A stretch of 64,000 bases of DNA, from NCBI RefSeq assembly GCF_019800005.1, contig NZ_JABGCL010000002.1, positions 186,001-250,000 of the forward strand, read 5' to 3'. Below, in pieces: positions 8,064-18,475 of this stretch (within the stretch, counting starts at the first letter, position 1; every line of letters begins with the position of its first letter). Under the pieces are notes generated by a model. The model was given only the letters and a program-made list of their open reading frames with translations. It was not told the origin of the DNA and did not search any database. Source of the DNA: Geminicoccus harenae. GTDB lineage: Bacteria; Pseudomonadota; Alphaproteobacteria; Geminicoccales; Geminicoccaceae. The translations under genes and the position numbers were made by a program.

Positions 8064-8200
8064 CAGCAACCGGTCGGCGGGATCTTCAGGACGTTGCGGC
8101 AATCTGGGGCTCGAAATCGGGGTATCTGGGTTACCAATACTTAATCCGTTTTCAGCTGGCCGCAACAGATTGTTGGCGCACTGCAACTCGTATCACCCGC

Positions 8201-10654
8201 TCAGCCACGGATCCGCGTGTTTTCCGGGTCATACCAGGCACCAAGCTGCGCCTGCACCGGCACCCGCTTGCAGGCGATCTCGACCTCGAGCGGATGGCTC
8301 GCCAGCCAGCCCGAATCGGCCGGGACGTCACCGGTGACATAGCCCATGCCGAGCGACGCCCCGACCCGGTGGCCGTACATGCCGGAGGTGACGGCACCCA
8401 CGATCCGGTCGCCCGACCAGATCGGCTCCTCGTGGTGCAGCAGCCGGCCAGGATCGGTGAGATTCAGTTGCACCAGCCGGCGACGCGGCCGGCCTTGCTC
8501 CCGCAGGCGCGCCAGTGCTGCCCGGCCGATGAAGCCGCCGGGCTTGTCCCAGGCGACGCAGAAGCCGAGGCCGGCCTCCAGCGGCGTGTCGTCCACCCCG
8601 ATATCGTGCCCCCAGTGCCGGTAGCCCTTTTCGGTGCGCAGCGCGTTCATCGCATGGTAGCCGGCCAGCCGCAGGCCCAGCCCCTCGCCTTCCGCCAGCA
8701 GCGTGTCGAACAGATGGGTGGCGAACTCCGCGGGGACGTAGAGCTCGTAGCCGAGCTCACCCACATAGGTGAGCCGGGACGCCCGCACCCGGGCGAAGCC
8801 CAGCTCCAGCTCGCGCGATGTACCGAAGGGGAAGGCAGCATTGCCCAGTTCCTCGCCGCTCAGCCGCTCCAGGAGGGTACGGCTGCTGGGGCCCATCAGC
8901 CCGAACATCGGCAAACCTGAGGTAACGTCGACCGCGTGGCAGCGCGCGTCCTGGGGCAGATGGCGCCGGAGCCAGGCGAAGTCGCGGGCCTGGGCTGCCG
9001 CTGCGGTGACCAGCATGAAGCTGGTCTCGCCGGTCCGCGTGACGGTGAGGTCGCTCTCGATCCCGCCCCGCTCGTTCAGCCACTGGGTGTAGACCACGCG
9101 GCCGACCGGTACGTCGATGTCGTTGCAGCAGATCCGGTTCAGCACCTTCACCGCGTCGGCCCCTTCCACCAGGAACTTCGCGAACGAGCTCTGGTCGAAC
9201 AGGCCCACGGCATCGCGTACCGCCCGACACTCCTCGCCCACCGGCTCGTGCCAGTTCTGCCGGCCCCAGGAATAGTGGTAGCGCCGCTCCGTCCCCTCGG
9301 GCGCGAACCAGTTCGGCCGCTCCCAGCCCGCCACCTCGCCGAACACGGCCCCCCGTGCCGCCAGCCGGTCATGGCAGGGCGAGCGCCGGGCCCCGCGCGC
9401 GGTTTCCATCTGCCGGTACGGCCAGTGCATCGCGTAGAGCAGGCCCAGCGTCTCCGTGGTGCGCTCCTTGAGATAGCGCCGCCCGGACTGGAAGGGCTGC
9501 ATCCGCCGGACGTCCACGTCGATCAGGTCGGCCGGCATGGCGCGGCCCTGGATCCACTCAGCCAGCACCTTGCCCGCCCCGCCCGAGCTCTGGATGCCGA
9601 TCGAGTTGAAGCCGCACGCGACGAACAGGTCGGCGACTTCCGGCGTCTCGCCCAGCAGGTAGCGGTCGTCCGGCGTGAAGCTCTCCGGGCCGTTGAAGAA
9701 GGTGTGGATCCCGGCGGTCTCCAATGCCGGCATCCGGGCCATGGCCGCCTCCAGGATCGGCTGGAAATGGTCGATGTCCTCGGGCAACTGGTCGAAGCAG
9801 AAATCCTCAGGGATGCCGGCCATGCCCCAGGGCTTGGCCACCGGCTCGAAGCAGCCCAGCAGGATCTTGCCGGCATCCTCCTTGTAGTAGGCGCACTCGT
9901 CGGGGACGCGCAGCACCGGCAGGTTCGACGGCAGGCCGGCGATCTGCTCGGTGACGATGTAGAAATGCTCGGCCGCATGCAGCGGCAGGGACACGCCGAT
10001 CCTGCGGCCGAGCTCATGCGACCACATGCCGGCGGCGATCACCACCGTGCCGGCACGGATCTCCTGGCCGTCGACCAGGCGCACGCCTACTGCCCGGCCG
10101 CCTTCCACCAGGATCGTGTCGACCGGGCAGTTCTCCACGATCCGGGCACCGCGTTGCCGGGCACCGCGGGCAAAGGCCTGGGTCACGCCCACCGGGTCGG
10201 CCTGGCCGTCCTTGGGCAGGAACACGCCGCCCACCGCGCCGTCGAGATTGAGCTGCGGGTATTTCGCCCGCACGTCCTCGACCGTGAGCAGTTCCGCCGC
10301 CAGGCCGAAATTCTTGGCCATGGAGGCACCGCGCTTCAGCTCCTCGAAGCGCTCGCCGTTCAGCGCCAAGGAGATCGAGCCGTTCTGCCGAAAGCCAGTG
10401 GCTTGGCCGGTCTCGCGCTCCAGCTCGAACAGGAGGTCGGAGGTGTACTTGGCGAGCTCGGTCATCACCCGGGTGGCGCGGAGCTGGCCGATCAGCCCCG
10501 CCGCGTGCCAGGTCGTGCCACAGGTGAGCTGGCGGCGCTCCAGGAGCAGCGTGTCGGTGATGCCGAGCCTAGCCAGGTGATAGCTGATCGAGCAGCCGAT
10601 CACGCCGCCGCCGATTACGATCACCTCGGTCCTGGAAGGCAGATCCTGACCCAT
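8201..10654 (-). CDS. Dimethylglycine/sarcosine dehydrogenase-type flavoprotein with GcvT domain
   Basis: An 817-residue enzyme. Residues ~8-375 are a DAO-type FAD oxidoreductase with the dinucleotide motif GGGVIGCSISYHLA, followed by a short FAO_M linker (~380-440). From about 440 to the end is a GcvT/aminomethyltransferase pair of domains (LTYVGELGYELYVP, later MYGHRVGASLGMGYV). Such fusions oxidatively demethylate N-methylated glycines and pass the one-carbon unit to tetrahydrofolate. The family covers dimethylglycine dehydrogenase, sarcosine dehydrogenase and marine DmgdH-like proteins, and the exact amine cannot be decided here. It has no obvious operon partners; OpgC lies 115 bp upstream on the same strand. 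Confidence 0.9.
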   Translation of the reverse strand: MGQDLPSRTEVIVIGGGVIGCSISYHLARLGITDTLLLERRQLTCGTTWHAAGLIGQLRATRVMTELAKYTSDLLFELERETGQATGFRQNGSISLALNGERFEELKRGASMAKNFGLAAELLTVEDVRAKYPQLNLDGAVGGVFLPKDGQADPVGVTQAFARGARQRGARIVENCPVDTILVEGGRAVGVRLVDGQEIRAGTVVIAAGMWSHELGRRIGVSLPLHAAEHFYIVTEQIAGLPSNLPVLRVPDECAYYKEDAGKILLGCFEPVAKPWGMAGIPEDFCFDQLPEDIDHFQPILEAAMARMPALETAGIHTFFNGPESFTPDDRYLLGETPEVADLFVACGFNSIGIQSSGGAGKVLAEWIQGRAMPADLIDVDVRRMQPFQSGRRYLKERTTETLGLLYAMHWPYRQMETARGARRSPCHDRLAARGAVFGEVAGWERPNWFAPEGTERRYHYSWGRQNWHEPVGEECRAVRDAVGLFDQSSFAKFLVEGADAVKVLNRICCNDIDVPVGRVVYTQWLNERGGIESDLTVTRTGETSFMLVTAAAAQARDFAWLRRHLPQDARCHAVDVTSGLPMFGLMGPSSRTLLERLSGEELGNAAFPFGTSRELELGFARVRASRLTYVGELGYELYVPAEFATHLFDTLLAEGEGLGLRLAGYHAMNALRTEKGYRHWGHDIGVDDTPLEAGLGFCVAWDKPGGFIGRAALARLREQGRPRRRLVQLNLTDPGRLLHHEEPIWSGDRIVGAVTSGMYGHRVGASLGMGYVTGDVPADSGWLASHPLEVEIACKRVPVQAQLGAWYDPENTRIRG

Positions 10655-10769
10655 CGCTGCGCCCCGTAGCTGTTGCGCCTGCCTGTCTAGCCTGGGGTGG
10701 CGTCAGGCGCGAAGCGACAGAGGCGACCTCGCTCGCCGCGCAGGGGCAAGTCCGCTAGCTCCGGCCCGT

Positions 10770-11948
10770 TCAGGACAGGCCGACCGGCCGGGCCAACGGT
10801 GGTGGCGCCTCGGCCGGGCGGGTGGCCGGCCGGGTCCATGGCTGCGCCTTGTACCAGTCGACGATCCGGGCGGTGACCAGCAGCACGAGGATGCCCCCCA
10901 GGTTCAGCAGCGGCACGACCACCGGCCCGCCGCCCGAGCGGTGCAGGACGATGCCCAGGACCTGTGCCGTCACCAGGCCCGCCAGGAACACGGCGAGCGA
11001 CTGGCGGCCGATCAGGACACAGCGGCGCACCAGCGGCCCGCCCAGCCGGCTGCCGGCCGGTCCGACCAGCCACCAAGCGAGATAGGCCAGCGCCAGGAAG
11101 TGGACGAAGCGCAGCAGGCCGAACCGGGTCTTGCCGGTGAGCGGCAGGATGAGGTCGTGCACCGACTCGAGAACCGGCAGGGCCCGGACGAGCGGCAGCC
11201 AGGAGAACGGCACTGCCAGGGCGATGACCACGACTGCCGCCAGCGCCAGGGCGGTGCTGCGCGGTGGTGCCGGCAGCCAGCCGCGCACCAGGGCAAAGCC
11301 GGTAAAGAAGACGAGCTGCCAGCCGAACGGATCGAAGAACCACTGCCGCGTCATCCATGGATCCGCGGGCAGTGCGGTCAGCCGCGTCTGCGCCAGGCAC
11401 CAGAGCAGGACCATCGCCGCGAGGGCGGCACCCCTGCCGTGCAGCCGCTCCAGCCCCAGCATCACCGGGATCAGCACCAGGATCACTAGGTACATCGGCA
11501 GGATGTCAAAATAGTTGGGCACATAGGTCAGGCTCATGAGCCCCAGGATCCCGCTGCCCGGGTCGGCCAAGAAGCGCTGGAGCTGGAGGAGCCTGGTATA
11601 GGCATCGGTCGCGAACAGGCGGTCGGCCGCCACCATCAGGGCCAGCACGGCAATGAACACCCCGATCTGCGCCCACCAGATCTGCCAGACCCTGAGCCCG
11701 ATCCGGAGCGTGCCGACCGTCCAGCCATGCCGGTCGAACACCCGGGCGAACGCATGGGCGGACGCCATGCCGGAGCAGAACACGAAGATCTCGGTGGCGT
11801 CGGAGAAGCCGAAGCGGGCGGGGATCCAGTTGATCCAGGCATTGCCCGGGATGTGGGCGATCAGGATGATGCACATCCCGATGCCGCGGAAGAAGTCGAG
11901 CCGCAGATCGCGCTCGCTGCGCCGATGACCCTGACCGTCCACGGACAC
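10770..11948 (-). CDS. opgC: OpgC-family membrane acyltransferase
   Basis: A 392-residue integral membrane protein with about ten hydrophobic helices. The N-terminus RRSERDLRLDFFRGIGM, followed by ATEIFVFCSGMASA, is the standard opening of OpgC proteins. These transfer succinyl groups to osmoregulated periplasmic glucans in proteobacteria. No glucan synthesis genes (opgGH or ndvB) are nearby, so the acceptor is inferred from the family only. Start at ATG 11948; the C-terminal ~20 residues are Pro-rich and hydrophilic. The ndh gene lies 57 bp upstream on the same strand. Confidence 0.88.
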   Translation of the reverse strand: MSVDGQGHRRSERDLRLDFFRGIGMCIILIAHIPGNAWINWIPARFGFSDATEIFVFCSGMASAHAFARVFDRHGWTVGTLRIGLRVWQIWWAQIGVFIAVLALMVAADRLFATDAYTRLLQLQRFLADPGSGILGLMSLTYVPNYFDILPMYLVILVLIPVMLGLERLHGRGAALAAMVLLWCLAQTRLTALPADPWMTRQWFFDPFGWQLVFFTGFALVRGWLPAPPRSTALALAAVVVIALAVPFSWLPLVRALPVLESVHDLILPLTGKTRFGLLRFVHFLALAYLAWWLVGPAGSRLGGPLVRRCVLIGRQSLAVFLAGLVTAQVLGIVLHRSGGGPVVVPLLNLGGILVLLVTARIVDWYKAQPWTRPATRPAEAPPPLARPVGLS

Positions 11949-12005
11949 CCCCGGCTGGCGGGCGGCCCGGCCCCGCGCGGCCGGCCCGTTCCCTGCCAGC
12001 GCCGG

Positions 12006-13334
12006 CTACACGGGCGGCGGGTCGCTGTCCACGCCGGGCACCGGAGCGGCCGCGCCCGAGGGCGGCACGGTGGTGGCGCCGACGATCAGCCGGGCGCCGC
12101 GCTGGAAGGTGACATAGTCCCACAGCCAGTTGATCGCGACCATCAGGCGGTTGCGCCAGCTGATCAGGAAATAGATGTGCGCCACGCCCCACACCAGCCA
12201 GGCGAAGTAGCCGCTCAGGCGGATCCGGCCGAAATCGACCACCGCGGCGCGGCGGCCGATCGTGGCGAGGTTGCCGGCATGGCGGTAGCGGAACGGTGCC
12301 GGCTCGGCCGCCTCGCCCAGGAGGAAGCGCAGGCGGCGGGCGACGTGGCGACCCATCTGCTTGGCCGCCGGCGCGATCCCGGGCACCAGGCCGCCACCCG
12401 GCCACGGCACCGCCGCGGCATCGCCGATCACGAACACGCCCGGGCGACCGGGCACTCCGAGATGCCCGTCCACCGCCACCCGGCCGGCCCGGTCCGCCGG
12501 CACCTCCAGCCAGCGCGCCACCGGGGAGGCCTGCACGCCCGCTGCCCAGACCACCGAGCCGGCCGGGATGTGCAGGCCGGCGGCGGTCACCCCGCTTTCG
12601 TCGATCGCGGTGACCTGATGGCTGAGCAGCAGCTCCACGCCCAGTCCCGCCAGGGCCCGTTCGGTCCTGGCCGACAGCTCTGCGGGAAATGCGCCCAGCA
12701 CGCGGTCACTGCCCTCGATCAGCACCACCCGGGCATCGGCCGGGTCGACCCGCCGGAAGTCGCGGGCCAGCGCGTAGCGGGTGAGCTCGGCGATGGCGCC
12801 GGCCATCTCCACCCCGGTGGGGCCGCCGCCCACCACCACGAAGGTGAGCAGCCGGCGCCTCATGGCCGGATCGTCGGCCAGCTCGGCCTGCTCCAGCCTG
12901 GTCAGGATCCGCTCGCGGATCTGGGTCGCATCGGCGATGCGCTTGAGGCCTGGCGCCAGCTCCTCCCACTCGTCATGGCCGAAATAGGCGTGGCGGGCAC
13001 CGGTGGCGAGCACCAGCCAGTCATAGGCCAGGCGCCGCCCGTCGCCCAGGACGACCTGGCGTGCCGCATGGTCCACCCCGACGACCCGACCCAGCTGCAC
13101 CTCCACGTTCCGCTGGCGGCGCAGGATGCTGCGAATCGGCCAGGCAATATCGGCGGGCGACAGGGCCGCGGTCGCGACCTGGTAGAGCAGCGGCTGGAAG
13201 AGATGGTAGTTGCGCCGGTCGACCAGGGTGATCCGCAGCCGGGCGCCGGCCAGCGCCTGGACGCAGCTCAACCCGCCGAACCCGGCGCCGACCACGATCA
13301 GACGCCGCGCACCGTCCTGTTCCGCGCCTGCCAT
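12006..13334 (-). CDS. ndh: Type II NADH:quinone oxidoreductase (NDH-2)
   Basis: A 442-residue single-subunit, non-proton-pumping NADH dehydrogenase that feeds electrons to the quinone pool. FAD-binding motif VVGAGFGG near residue 14 is followed by DRRNYHLFQPLLYQVATA, a strong NDH-2 signature. The NAD(P)-binding motif VVVGGGPTGVEMAG is near residue 166, and VFVIGDAA marks the second FAD contact. The C-terminal region (FAWLVWGVAHIYFLISW) is the amphipathic helix that anchors NDH-2 to the membrane. It has no operon partner beyond OpgC downstream. Confidence 0.93.
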   Translation of the reverse strand: MAGAEQDGARRLIVVGAGFGGLSCVQALAGARLRITLVDRRNYHLFQPLLYQVATAALSPADIAWPIRSILRRQRNVEVQLGRVVGVDHAARQVVLGDGRRLAYDWLVLATGARHAYFGHDEWEELAPGLKRIADATQIRERILTRLEQAELADDPAMRRRLLTFVVVGGGPTGVEMAGAIAELTRYALARDFRRVDPADARVVLIEGSDRVLGAFPAELSARTERALAGLGVELLLSHQVTAIDESGVTAAGLHIPAGSVVWAAGVQASPVARWLEVPADRAGRVAVDGHLGVPGRPGVFVIGDAAAVPWPGGGLVPGIAPAAKQMGRHVARRLRFLLGEAAEPAPFRYRHAGNLATIGRRAAVVDFGRIRLSGYFAWLVWGVAHIYFLISWRNRLMVAINWLWDYVTFQRGARLIVGATTVPPSGAAAPVPGVDSDPPPV

Positions 13335-13395
13335 GCTCCTTCCCGTTCCTTGGCTGTCGCTGCGTCGCCGCCATGTCCGGCGCGGCCGCCCTCGG

Positions 13396-15480
13396 TCAGG
13401 CGGTCACCTGCAGCAGCGCCTGCACCTTCGCGTGCAGCATGTCGAACGAGAACGGCTTGACCAGGAGCTCGGTGCCCTCGCCCAGATGCCGTTCCAGCCG
13501 CGCGCCGGCATAGCCGGTGATGAACAGGACGGCGAGGCCGGGTCGGCTCGCCCGGGCGATCTCGGCCAGCTGCCGGCCATTCGGGATCCCGGGCAGGCCC
13601 ACATCGGTCACCAGCAGGTCGACCCGGCGCCGCTCCGACAGGATCGCGAGCGCCTCGCGCCCGTCCGCTGCCTGGAACGTGCGGTAGCCGGCCTCGGCCA
13701 GCCGGTCGACGGTCACCCGCCGGATCGCCTCGTCATCCTCGACCAGCAGCACGGTCCGCCCCGTCCCGTCCACTGCCGCCACCGGCTGGACGGGCTCGGC
13801 GGCAACAGGCGGTGCGCCCTCGTGGCGCGGCAGGTAGATCCGGATGGAGGTTCCCTGGCCGGGCGCGCTGGTCGTGCGCAGGAGCCCGCCCGACTGGTGG
13901 ACGAAGCCGTAGATCTGGCTGAGGCCGAGCCCGGTCCCCTGGCCGATGGGCTTGGTGGTGAAGAACGGCTCGAACGCGTGGGCCAGCACCTCCGGCGGCA
14001 TGCCCACACCATTGTCGGCGACCGCGATCTCGACGAACGCGCCGGGTGGCGGGTCGTCGCGCTCCGTCAGTTCGGCCGCCGTCAGGCTCACCTCCGCGAC
14101 GGTGATCAGGATCCGCCCGCCACCCGGCATCGCGTCGCGCGCGTTGATGCACAGGTTGAGCAAGGCACTCTCGAGCTGGTTGGCGTCGCACAGCACCAGG
14201 CCGACCTGGTCCTGGAGGCCCAGCTCGATCTGCACCTCCGGGCCGACCGAGCGGCGGATGAAGTCCTTCATCCCGCGCACCAGCTCGACCGCATCGGTCG
14301 GCCGGGGCTGCAGGGTCTGGCGCCTGGCGAATGCCAGGAGCCGATGGGTGAGGTTGGCCGCCCGCTCGATCGCCTCGCGCGCGCCGTTCAGGTAGCGGTC
14401 CACCTCGTCGATGCGCCCCTGGGCGATCCGCCGCCGCACCATCTCCAGGCTGCCGGAGATGCCCTGGAGCATGTTGTTGAAGTCATGCGCGATGCCGCCG
14501 GTGAGCTGGCCCACCGCCTCCATTTTCTGTGCCTGGCGCAGGGCCTCCTCGTTGGCCCGCAATTCGCGGGTCCGTTCGGCGACCTGCTGCTCCAGGGTCG
14601 CGTTCAGCTCGTAGAGCGCCTGCTCCGCCCGCTTCTGCTCGGTGATGTCGTGGCCCTGGACGAAAATGCCGACCACGCCGCCCGAGGCGTCACGCACCGG
14701 CTGGTAGATCAGGTCCAGGAAATGCTCCGACGAGGACAGGCCGTCCGGTGCCACGAGGACGACGCGCACGTTCTGACCGACGAACGGCTCGCCCGTGGCG
14801 AACACCCGTTCCAGCACCTCGAAATGGCCCTGGCTGCCGATCTCCGGCAGTACCTCGCGCACGGTCTTGCCGACCACCGGGCGGTTGACCAGGCGGAGAT
14901 AAGCGGCGTTGGCCAGCTCGAACACATGGTCCGGGCCGCGCAGCAGCGCCATGAAGCTGGGTGCCTGCTCGAACATCTCGCGCAGGTTGCTGCGTTCCGC
15001 GTCCAGCGCCTGGTTGGCGATCTGCACCGCCTCCGCACGCCGCAGCACCCCTTCGGTGATATGGATCGACGCGGCGACACCGCCGATACGCAGCCGGTGG
15101 AGCTCGGTGACGTCCACCGCGTGCTGCAGCACGAACGCCACCTCGCCCCGCTCGTCGAACATGGGCGCGTGGGTGGCGCTCCAGTAGCGGTCCTCCAACG
15201 TGCCGTCCGGGCGGGTGATCGCGTAGTAGATCAGTGAAAGATGGTCGACCGCCTTCTCGGCCACGACCCGGGTGAGCGATGCCCGCAGCGCCCGGCCGCT
15301 CGCCGCGTCCGGGCCGCTTGGAAAGGCGTCGAAGATGTTGCGGCCGACCAGCTGGTCGCGCTCGCGCATGGTGACGCGCAGATAGGCGTCGTTCATGCCG
15401 ACGATGTCGAAGTTGCGGTCCAGGATGACGTACGGATTGGGCGAGGCGTTGAACAGCCCGGCCAGATCCACGGTGCTCAA
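13396..15480 (-). CDS. Hybrid PAS sensor histidine kinase / response regulator
   Basis: A 694-residue cytoplasmic hybrid kinase with no membrane segment. Residues ~8-130 form a PAS domain ([19 protein letters not shown]) and ~165-290 a second (ITEQKRAE at its end). A coiled coil leads to the dimerisation domain with the phospho-accepting His332 in [11 protein letters not shown]. The ATPase domain follows ([18 protein letters not shown]), then a C-terminal receiver with Asp626 in [11 protein letters not shown] domains sense small ligands, redox or light through a bound cofactor, which is not identifiable here. No response regulator lies beside it, so output may pass through another protein. 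Confidence 0.93.
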   Translation of the reverse strand: MSTVDLAGLFNASPNPYVILDRNFDIVGMNDAYLRVTMRERDQLVGRNIFDAFPSGPDAASGRALRASLTRVVAEKAVDHLSLIYYAITRPDGTLEDRYWSATHAPMFDERGEVAFVLQHAVDVTELHRLRIGGVAASIHITEGVLRRAEAVQIANQALDAERSNLREMFEQAPSFMALLRGPDHVFELANAAYLRLVNRPVVGKTVREVLPEIGSQGHFEVLERVFATGEPFVGQNVRVVLVAPDGLSSSEHFLDLIYQPVRDASGGVVGIFVQGHDITEQKRAEQALYELNATLEQQVAERTRELRANEEALRQAQKMEAVGQLTGGIAHDFNNMLQGISGSLEMVRRRIAQGRIDEVDRYLNGAREAIERAANLTHRLLAFARRQTLQPRPTDAVELVRGMKDFIRRSVGPEVQIELGLQDQVGLVLCDANQLESALLNLCINARDAMPGGGRILITVAEVSLTAAELTERDDPPPGAFVEIAVADNGVGMPPEVLAHAFEPFFTTKPIGQGTGLGLSQIYGFVHQSGGLLRTTSAPGQGTSIRIYLPRHEGAPPVAAEPVQPVAAVDGTGRTVLLVEDDEAIRRVTVDRLAEAGYRTFQAADGREALAILSERRRVDLLVTDVGLPGIPNGRQLAEIARASRPGLAVLFITGYAGARLERHLGEGTELLVKPFSFDMLHAKVQALLQVTA

Positions 15481-15624
15481 GGCGGGTGCACGAAACAGAC
15501 CGCATCTCCAGCCTGCCGGTCCTGCGCAGGCGCTCTCCTGGAGTCATTCTAGCGAGCCGCCTGGGCGAAGGCGAGCGGCATCCCGGCGCCGGCACCCTGC
15601 CCTGGCGCTCGCCGCCCGGGCGAC

Positions 15625-16017
15625 TCAGCTCTGAAGCTGGGCCCGGATCGCGGCCTGGTCGATCACGGACCACACGCTTTCGATCCTGCCCTGCGCAAAC
15701 CGGTAGAAGACGTTCTCCGTGAAGGTGACGCGCCTGCCGTTGACGGGCAGGCCGAACAGCTCGCTCGTGGGCGTGCAGTCGAACCGGAGCCTGGCCCCTA
15801 TGACCGGCGGGTCGACCACGAGAAACTCGATCTCGAAGCGCAGGTCCGGAATGGCCGCGACGTCGCCTTCGAGCATCCGTCGATAGCCCTGGAGGCCGAT
15901 CGTCTCGCCATTGTAGCAGACCGCATCCGCGACATGCTCGCCCAGGTGCTGCCAGTCCCGCCGGTTGAGGCACTGGATGTACGCCCGATACGCCGCCGCA
16001 AGCTCGTCCTTGGTCAT
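15625..16017 (-). CDS. SnoaL-like / NTF2-fold protein
   Basis: A 130-residue NTF2-like protein. YIQCLNRRDWQHLGEHVAD, RRMLEGDVAAIPDL and the GRRVTFTENVFYRF region follow the pattern of SnoaL-like ester cyclases and ketosteroid-isomerase-fold proteins. The Asp in IPDLRFEIEFL sits where such proteins carry their general base. Its ATG overlaps the stop of the epoxide hydrolase gene by four bases (ATGA), so the two are translationally coupled and probably act on one pathway. The reaction is unknown. Confidence 0.83.
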   Translation of the reverse strand: MTKDELAAAYRAYIQCLNRRDWQHLGEHVADAVCYNGETIGLQGYRRMLEGDVAAIPDLRFEIEFLVVDPPVIGARLRFDCTPTSELFGLPVNGRRVTFTENVFYRFAQGRIESVWSVIDQAAIRAQLQS

Positions 16018-17168
16018 GGGGCAATGTCCGATCTGCGGCCGTCCGCCAGCTTGCCGATGAAGGCGCGCAGGTCGGCCAGCATCAGCTCCGGCTGTTCCAG
16101 GGCAGCGAAATGCCCGCCAGCGCCGGGCTCGCTCCAGTGCACGACGTCGTAGGTCTGCTCGACGAGCGAGCGGGGCGTGGGCAGGAACACCGGGTCGGGA
16201 AACGCCGCGACCCCCATGGGTGCCCGCACCCGCGTGCCGGCCGGGAACCGGCTCGATCCTTCCAGGCGCTTGCCATGATAGATCCAGCTCGCCGTGACCA
16301 TCGCGGACGGCGCCAGATAGAGCATGATGTTGGTGAGCAGCTCCTCTTCGGAGAACCGGCTCCACAGGTCCGGGCTGCCATCGGCACGCTTAGGCAGGTC
16401 CGCCCACTGGCCGAACTTCTCCAGGATCCAGCCAGCCGCCCCGACCGGGCTGTCGGCCAGGGCCACGCCCAGCGTCTGCGGGCGCGTTTCCTGCTCGAGA
16501 TTGTAGCCGGTTTCCCACTCCAGGATCGCCTGGCGCCCGGCGATCAGTTCCTGTTCCGCGGGCGTGGCCGGCCGCACGTCCTCGCCCAGGATGCTGACCA
16601 TGTTGATGTGGAAGCCCAGCAGTGCTTCCGGCCGGTCGTGGGCCATCCAGCTCGCGATGTGCGCACCCCAGTCGCCGCCCTGCACGAGGTAGCGACGCTC
16701 GCCGAACAGCCGGGTCATCAGGCCGTGCATCAGCGCGCCGGCGCGGCGCGGGCCGATGACACCGGTGATCGGCCGGGAGAAGGCGAAGCCCGGCAGGGAG
16801 GGCACCACGACATCGTGCCCATCCTGTGCCAGCGGCGCCCAGATGCGCTCGAACTCCAGGAACGAGCCGGGCCAACCATGGAGCAGCAGGACGGGCGGCT
16901 TCGACCCGTCGCCTCGCACATGGAGGAAATGAAGGCGCTCGCCCTCGATGTCGGTCACGAACTGCGGCAGCAGGTTGAGGCGCCCCTCGACCGCACGCCA
17001 GTCATAGCTGTCCCGCCACCAGGCGACGAGCCGCTTCAGGTCGGCGATGCCGACCCCTGCCGTCCAGCCGCCTATGTCCGGAAGCTGGCTCCAGTCATAG
17101 GCGTCGACCTTCGCCATGATGGCGGCCAACCGTTCCTCGGGAACGTCGATCCGGTAGGGCGAGATCAT
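16014..17168 (-). CDS. Epoxide hydrolase family protein (EHN + alpha/beta hydrolase)
   Basis: A 384-residue protein with the microsomal-type epoxide hydrolase layout. An N-terminal EHN region (residues ~1-105; LKRLVAWWRDSYDWRAVE) precedes the alpha/beta hydrolase core. The oxyanion motif HGWPGS (97-102) is followed by the nucleophile Asp166 in GGDWGAH and the catalytic His353 in GGHFAALEQPE. Such enzymes add water to epoxides; bacterial homologues have varied substrates. It is followed by a coupled SnoaL-like gene and preceded by a medium-chain reductase, suggesting a small detoxification or natural-substrate degradation unit. Confidence 0.9.
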   Translation of the reverse strand: MISPYRIDVPEERLAAIMAKVDAYDWSQLPDIGGWTAGVGIADLKRLVAWWRDSYDWRAVEGRLNLLPQFVTDIEGERLHFLHVRGDGSKPPVLLLHGWPGSFLEFERIWAPLAQDGHDVVVPSLPGFAFSRPITGVIGPRRAGALMHGLMTRLFGERRYLVQGGDWGAHIASWMAHDRPEALLGFHINMVSILGEDVRPATPAEQELIAGRQAILEWETGYNLEQETRPQTLGVALADSPVGAAGWILEKFGQWADLPKRADGSPDLWSRFSEEELLTNIMLYLAPSAMVTASWIYHGKRLEGSSRFPAGTRVRAPMGVAAFPDPVFLPTPRSLVEQTYDVVHWSEPGAGGHFAALEQPELMLADLRAFIGKLADGRRSDIAP

Positions 17169-17211
17169 GTGCTTCTCCCAAGCTGCTGGGGCGACGGTGG
17201 TGCCCGCCGCG

Positions 17212-18198
17212 TCAGTCGCCGATCTTCACCACGAGCTTGCCGACATGGCCGGCCGCCCGCAGGGCCTGGTAGGCCTCGTCCGCCGCCTCGAACGGGAACA
17301 CCCGGTCGATCACCGGCGCGATGCCGGTCGCGACCAGGGCGCGCAGCGTCGCCACCGGCCCGACATAGATGCCCTGGAGGGTGATGCGCTTTTCCAGGAT
17401 GGCGGCGGTGTCGACCTCGCCGCCAAACCCGGTCAGCACGCCCATGAGCGAGATCCGCCCGCCAAAGCGGGTCGCGCGCAAGGTCATGCTGAGCGTTGCC
17501 GGGCCCGCGACGTCCACCGCCAGGTCGGCGCCGATCCCGCCGGTGAGCGCCAGCACCTCCTCCTCCCAGTCGGGCCGCGCCGTATAGTTGATCCCGTGGT
17601 CCGCCCCGAGTGCTCGGGCCCGCTCCAGCTTGGCATCCGAGCTGGAGGTGATGATCACGCGGGCACCCGCGAGCTTGGCCAGTTGCAGCGCGAAGATCGA
17701 CACGCCACCCGTGCCCAGCAGGAGCACGGTTTCGCCCGGCTGGACCGGGCGCCGCTCGAACAGGGCCGACCAGGCGGTGACCCCCGCACAAGGCAGGGTC
17801 GAGGCCGCTTCGAACGACAGCGCGTCGGGCAGCCGGACCACGCCCGCGGCCGGCACCACGATCCGCTCGGCCAGCACGCCATCCACCCCGGGGCCGCCCA
17901 GGCTCGATGCCTTCTTCACTTGCGTGAACTCGCCCTCGACCCAACTCGGCATGAAGCCGATGACCACCCGGTCGCCGACCGCGAACCCTTCGACGCCGCT
18001 GCCGATCGCGGACACGACGCCTGCACCATCCGACAGCGGCACCACGTCGCTGAAGCGCTGGGCCACGATCAGGTCGCGATAGTTCAGGGATGCGGCCCTG
18101 AGATCGACCCGAAGCTCGCCATGACCGGGAACAGGGTCTTCGGCGTCTTCCAGCACGACCGTCGGATGTTCGCGGCCAGTGATTCGGTAACGGCGCAT
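17212..18198 (-). CDS. Zinc-type NAD(P)-dependent alcohol dehydrogenase family (MDR)
   Basis: A 328-residue medium-chain dehydrogenase/reductase. ASLNYRDLIVAQR and SDGAGVVSAIGSGVEGFAVGDRV are the GroES-like N-terminal half; the cofactor motif LLLGTGGVSIFALQLAKLAG starts near residue 165. The structural and catalytic zinc cysteines of classical ADH are mostly absent, as in the MDR7/quinone-reductase-like branch. The ATG at 18198 follows a strong AAGGAGG site. The gene lies 43 bp before the epoxide hydrolase on the same strand, so the three genes 15625-18198 probably form one transcript. Confidence 0.88.
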   Translation of the reverse strand: MRRYRITGREHPTVVLEDAEDPVPGHGELRVDLRAASLNYRDLIVAQRFSDVVPLSDGAGVVSAIGSGVEGFAVGDRVVIGFMPSWVEGEFTQVKKASSLGGPGVDGVLAERIVVPAAGVVRLPDALSFEAASTLPCAGVTAWSALFERRPVQPGETVLLLGTGGVSIFALQLAKLAGARVIITSSSDAKLERARALGADHGINYTARPDWEEEVLALTGGIGADLAVDVAGPATLSMTLRATRFGGRISLMGVLTGFGGEVDTAAILEKRITLQGIYVGPVATLRALVATGIAPVIDRVFPFEAADEAYQALRAAGHVGKLVVKIGD

Positions 18199-18272
18199 GA
18201 GCTGCCTCCTTTCGGACGGCAAGCTAGTGCGCCGGCTTCCCCGGCAGGAGTACGCACAAGAGCAGCATGTAG

Positions 18273-18286
18273 TATCACGGGTGATA
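18273..18286. promoter_or_regulatory. Short palindrome, candidate operator
   Basis: TATCAC-GG-GTGATA, perfect 6-bp arms, in the divergent interval between the MDR gene (start 18198) and the SemiSWEET gene (start 18476). It is A+T-rich relative to its surroundings. A repressor of the MDR/epoxide hydrolase unit is the likely ligand; no regulator gene is adjacent. Confidence 0.45.
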
Positions 18287-18475
18287 GTGCCGCATTCCGG
18301 AAGACGGCCCGAGCTGCCTTCACCGGCCTGGCGTCTTGGCCGTGGGCCCAGCTTGGCAGCAGGTCGGGACAGGCAGGGTGCACCATCCACCAAGCCTCGG
18401 AGCATTTACCACCGAAGCGGCGCAGGAACCGATTTCGTTGGCTGGCGTTCTCCGACTTGCAAAGGCGGAGGACGC

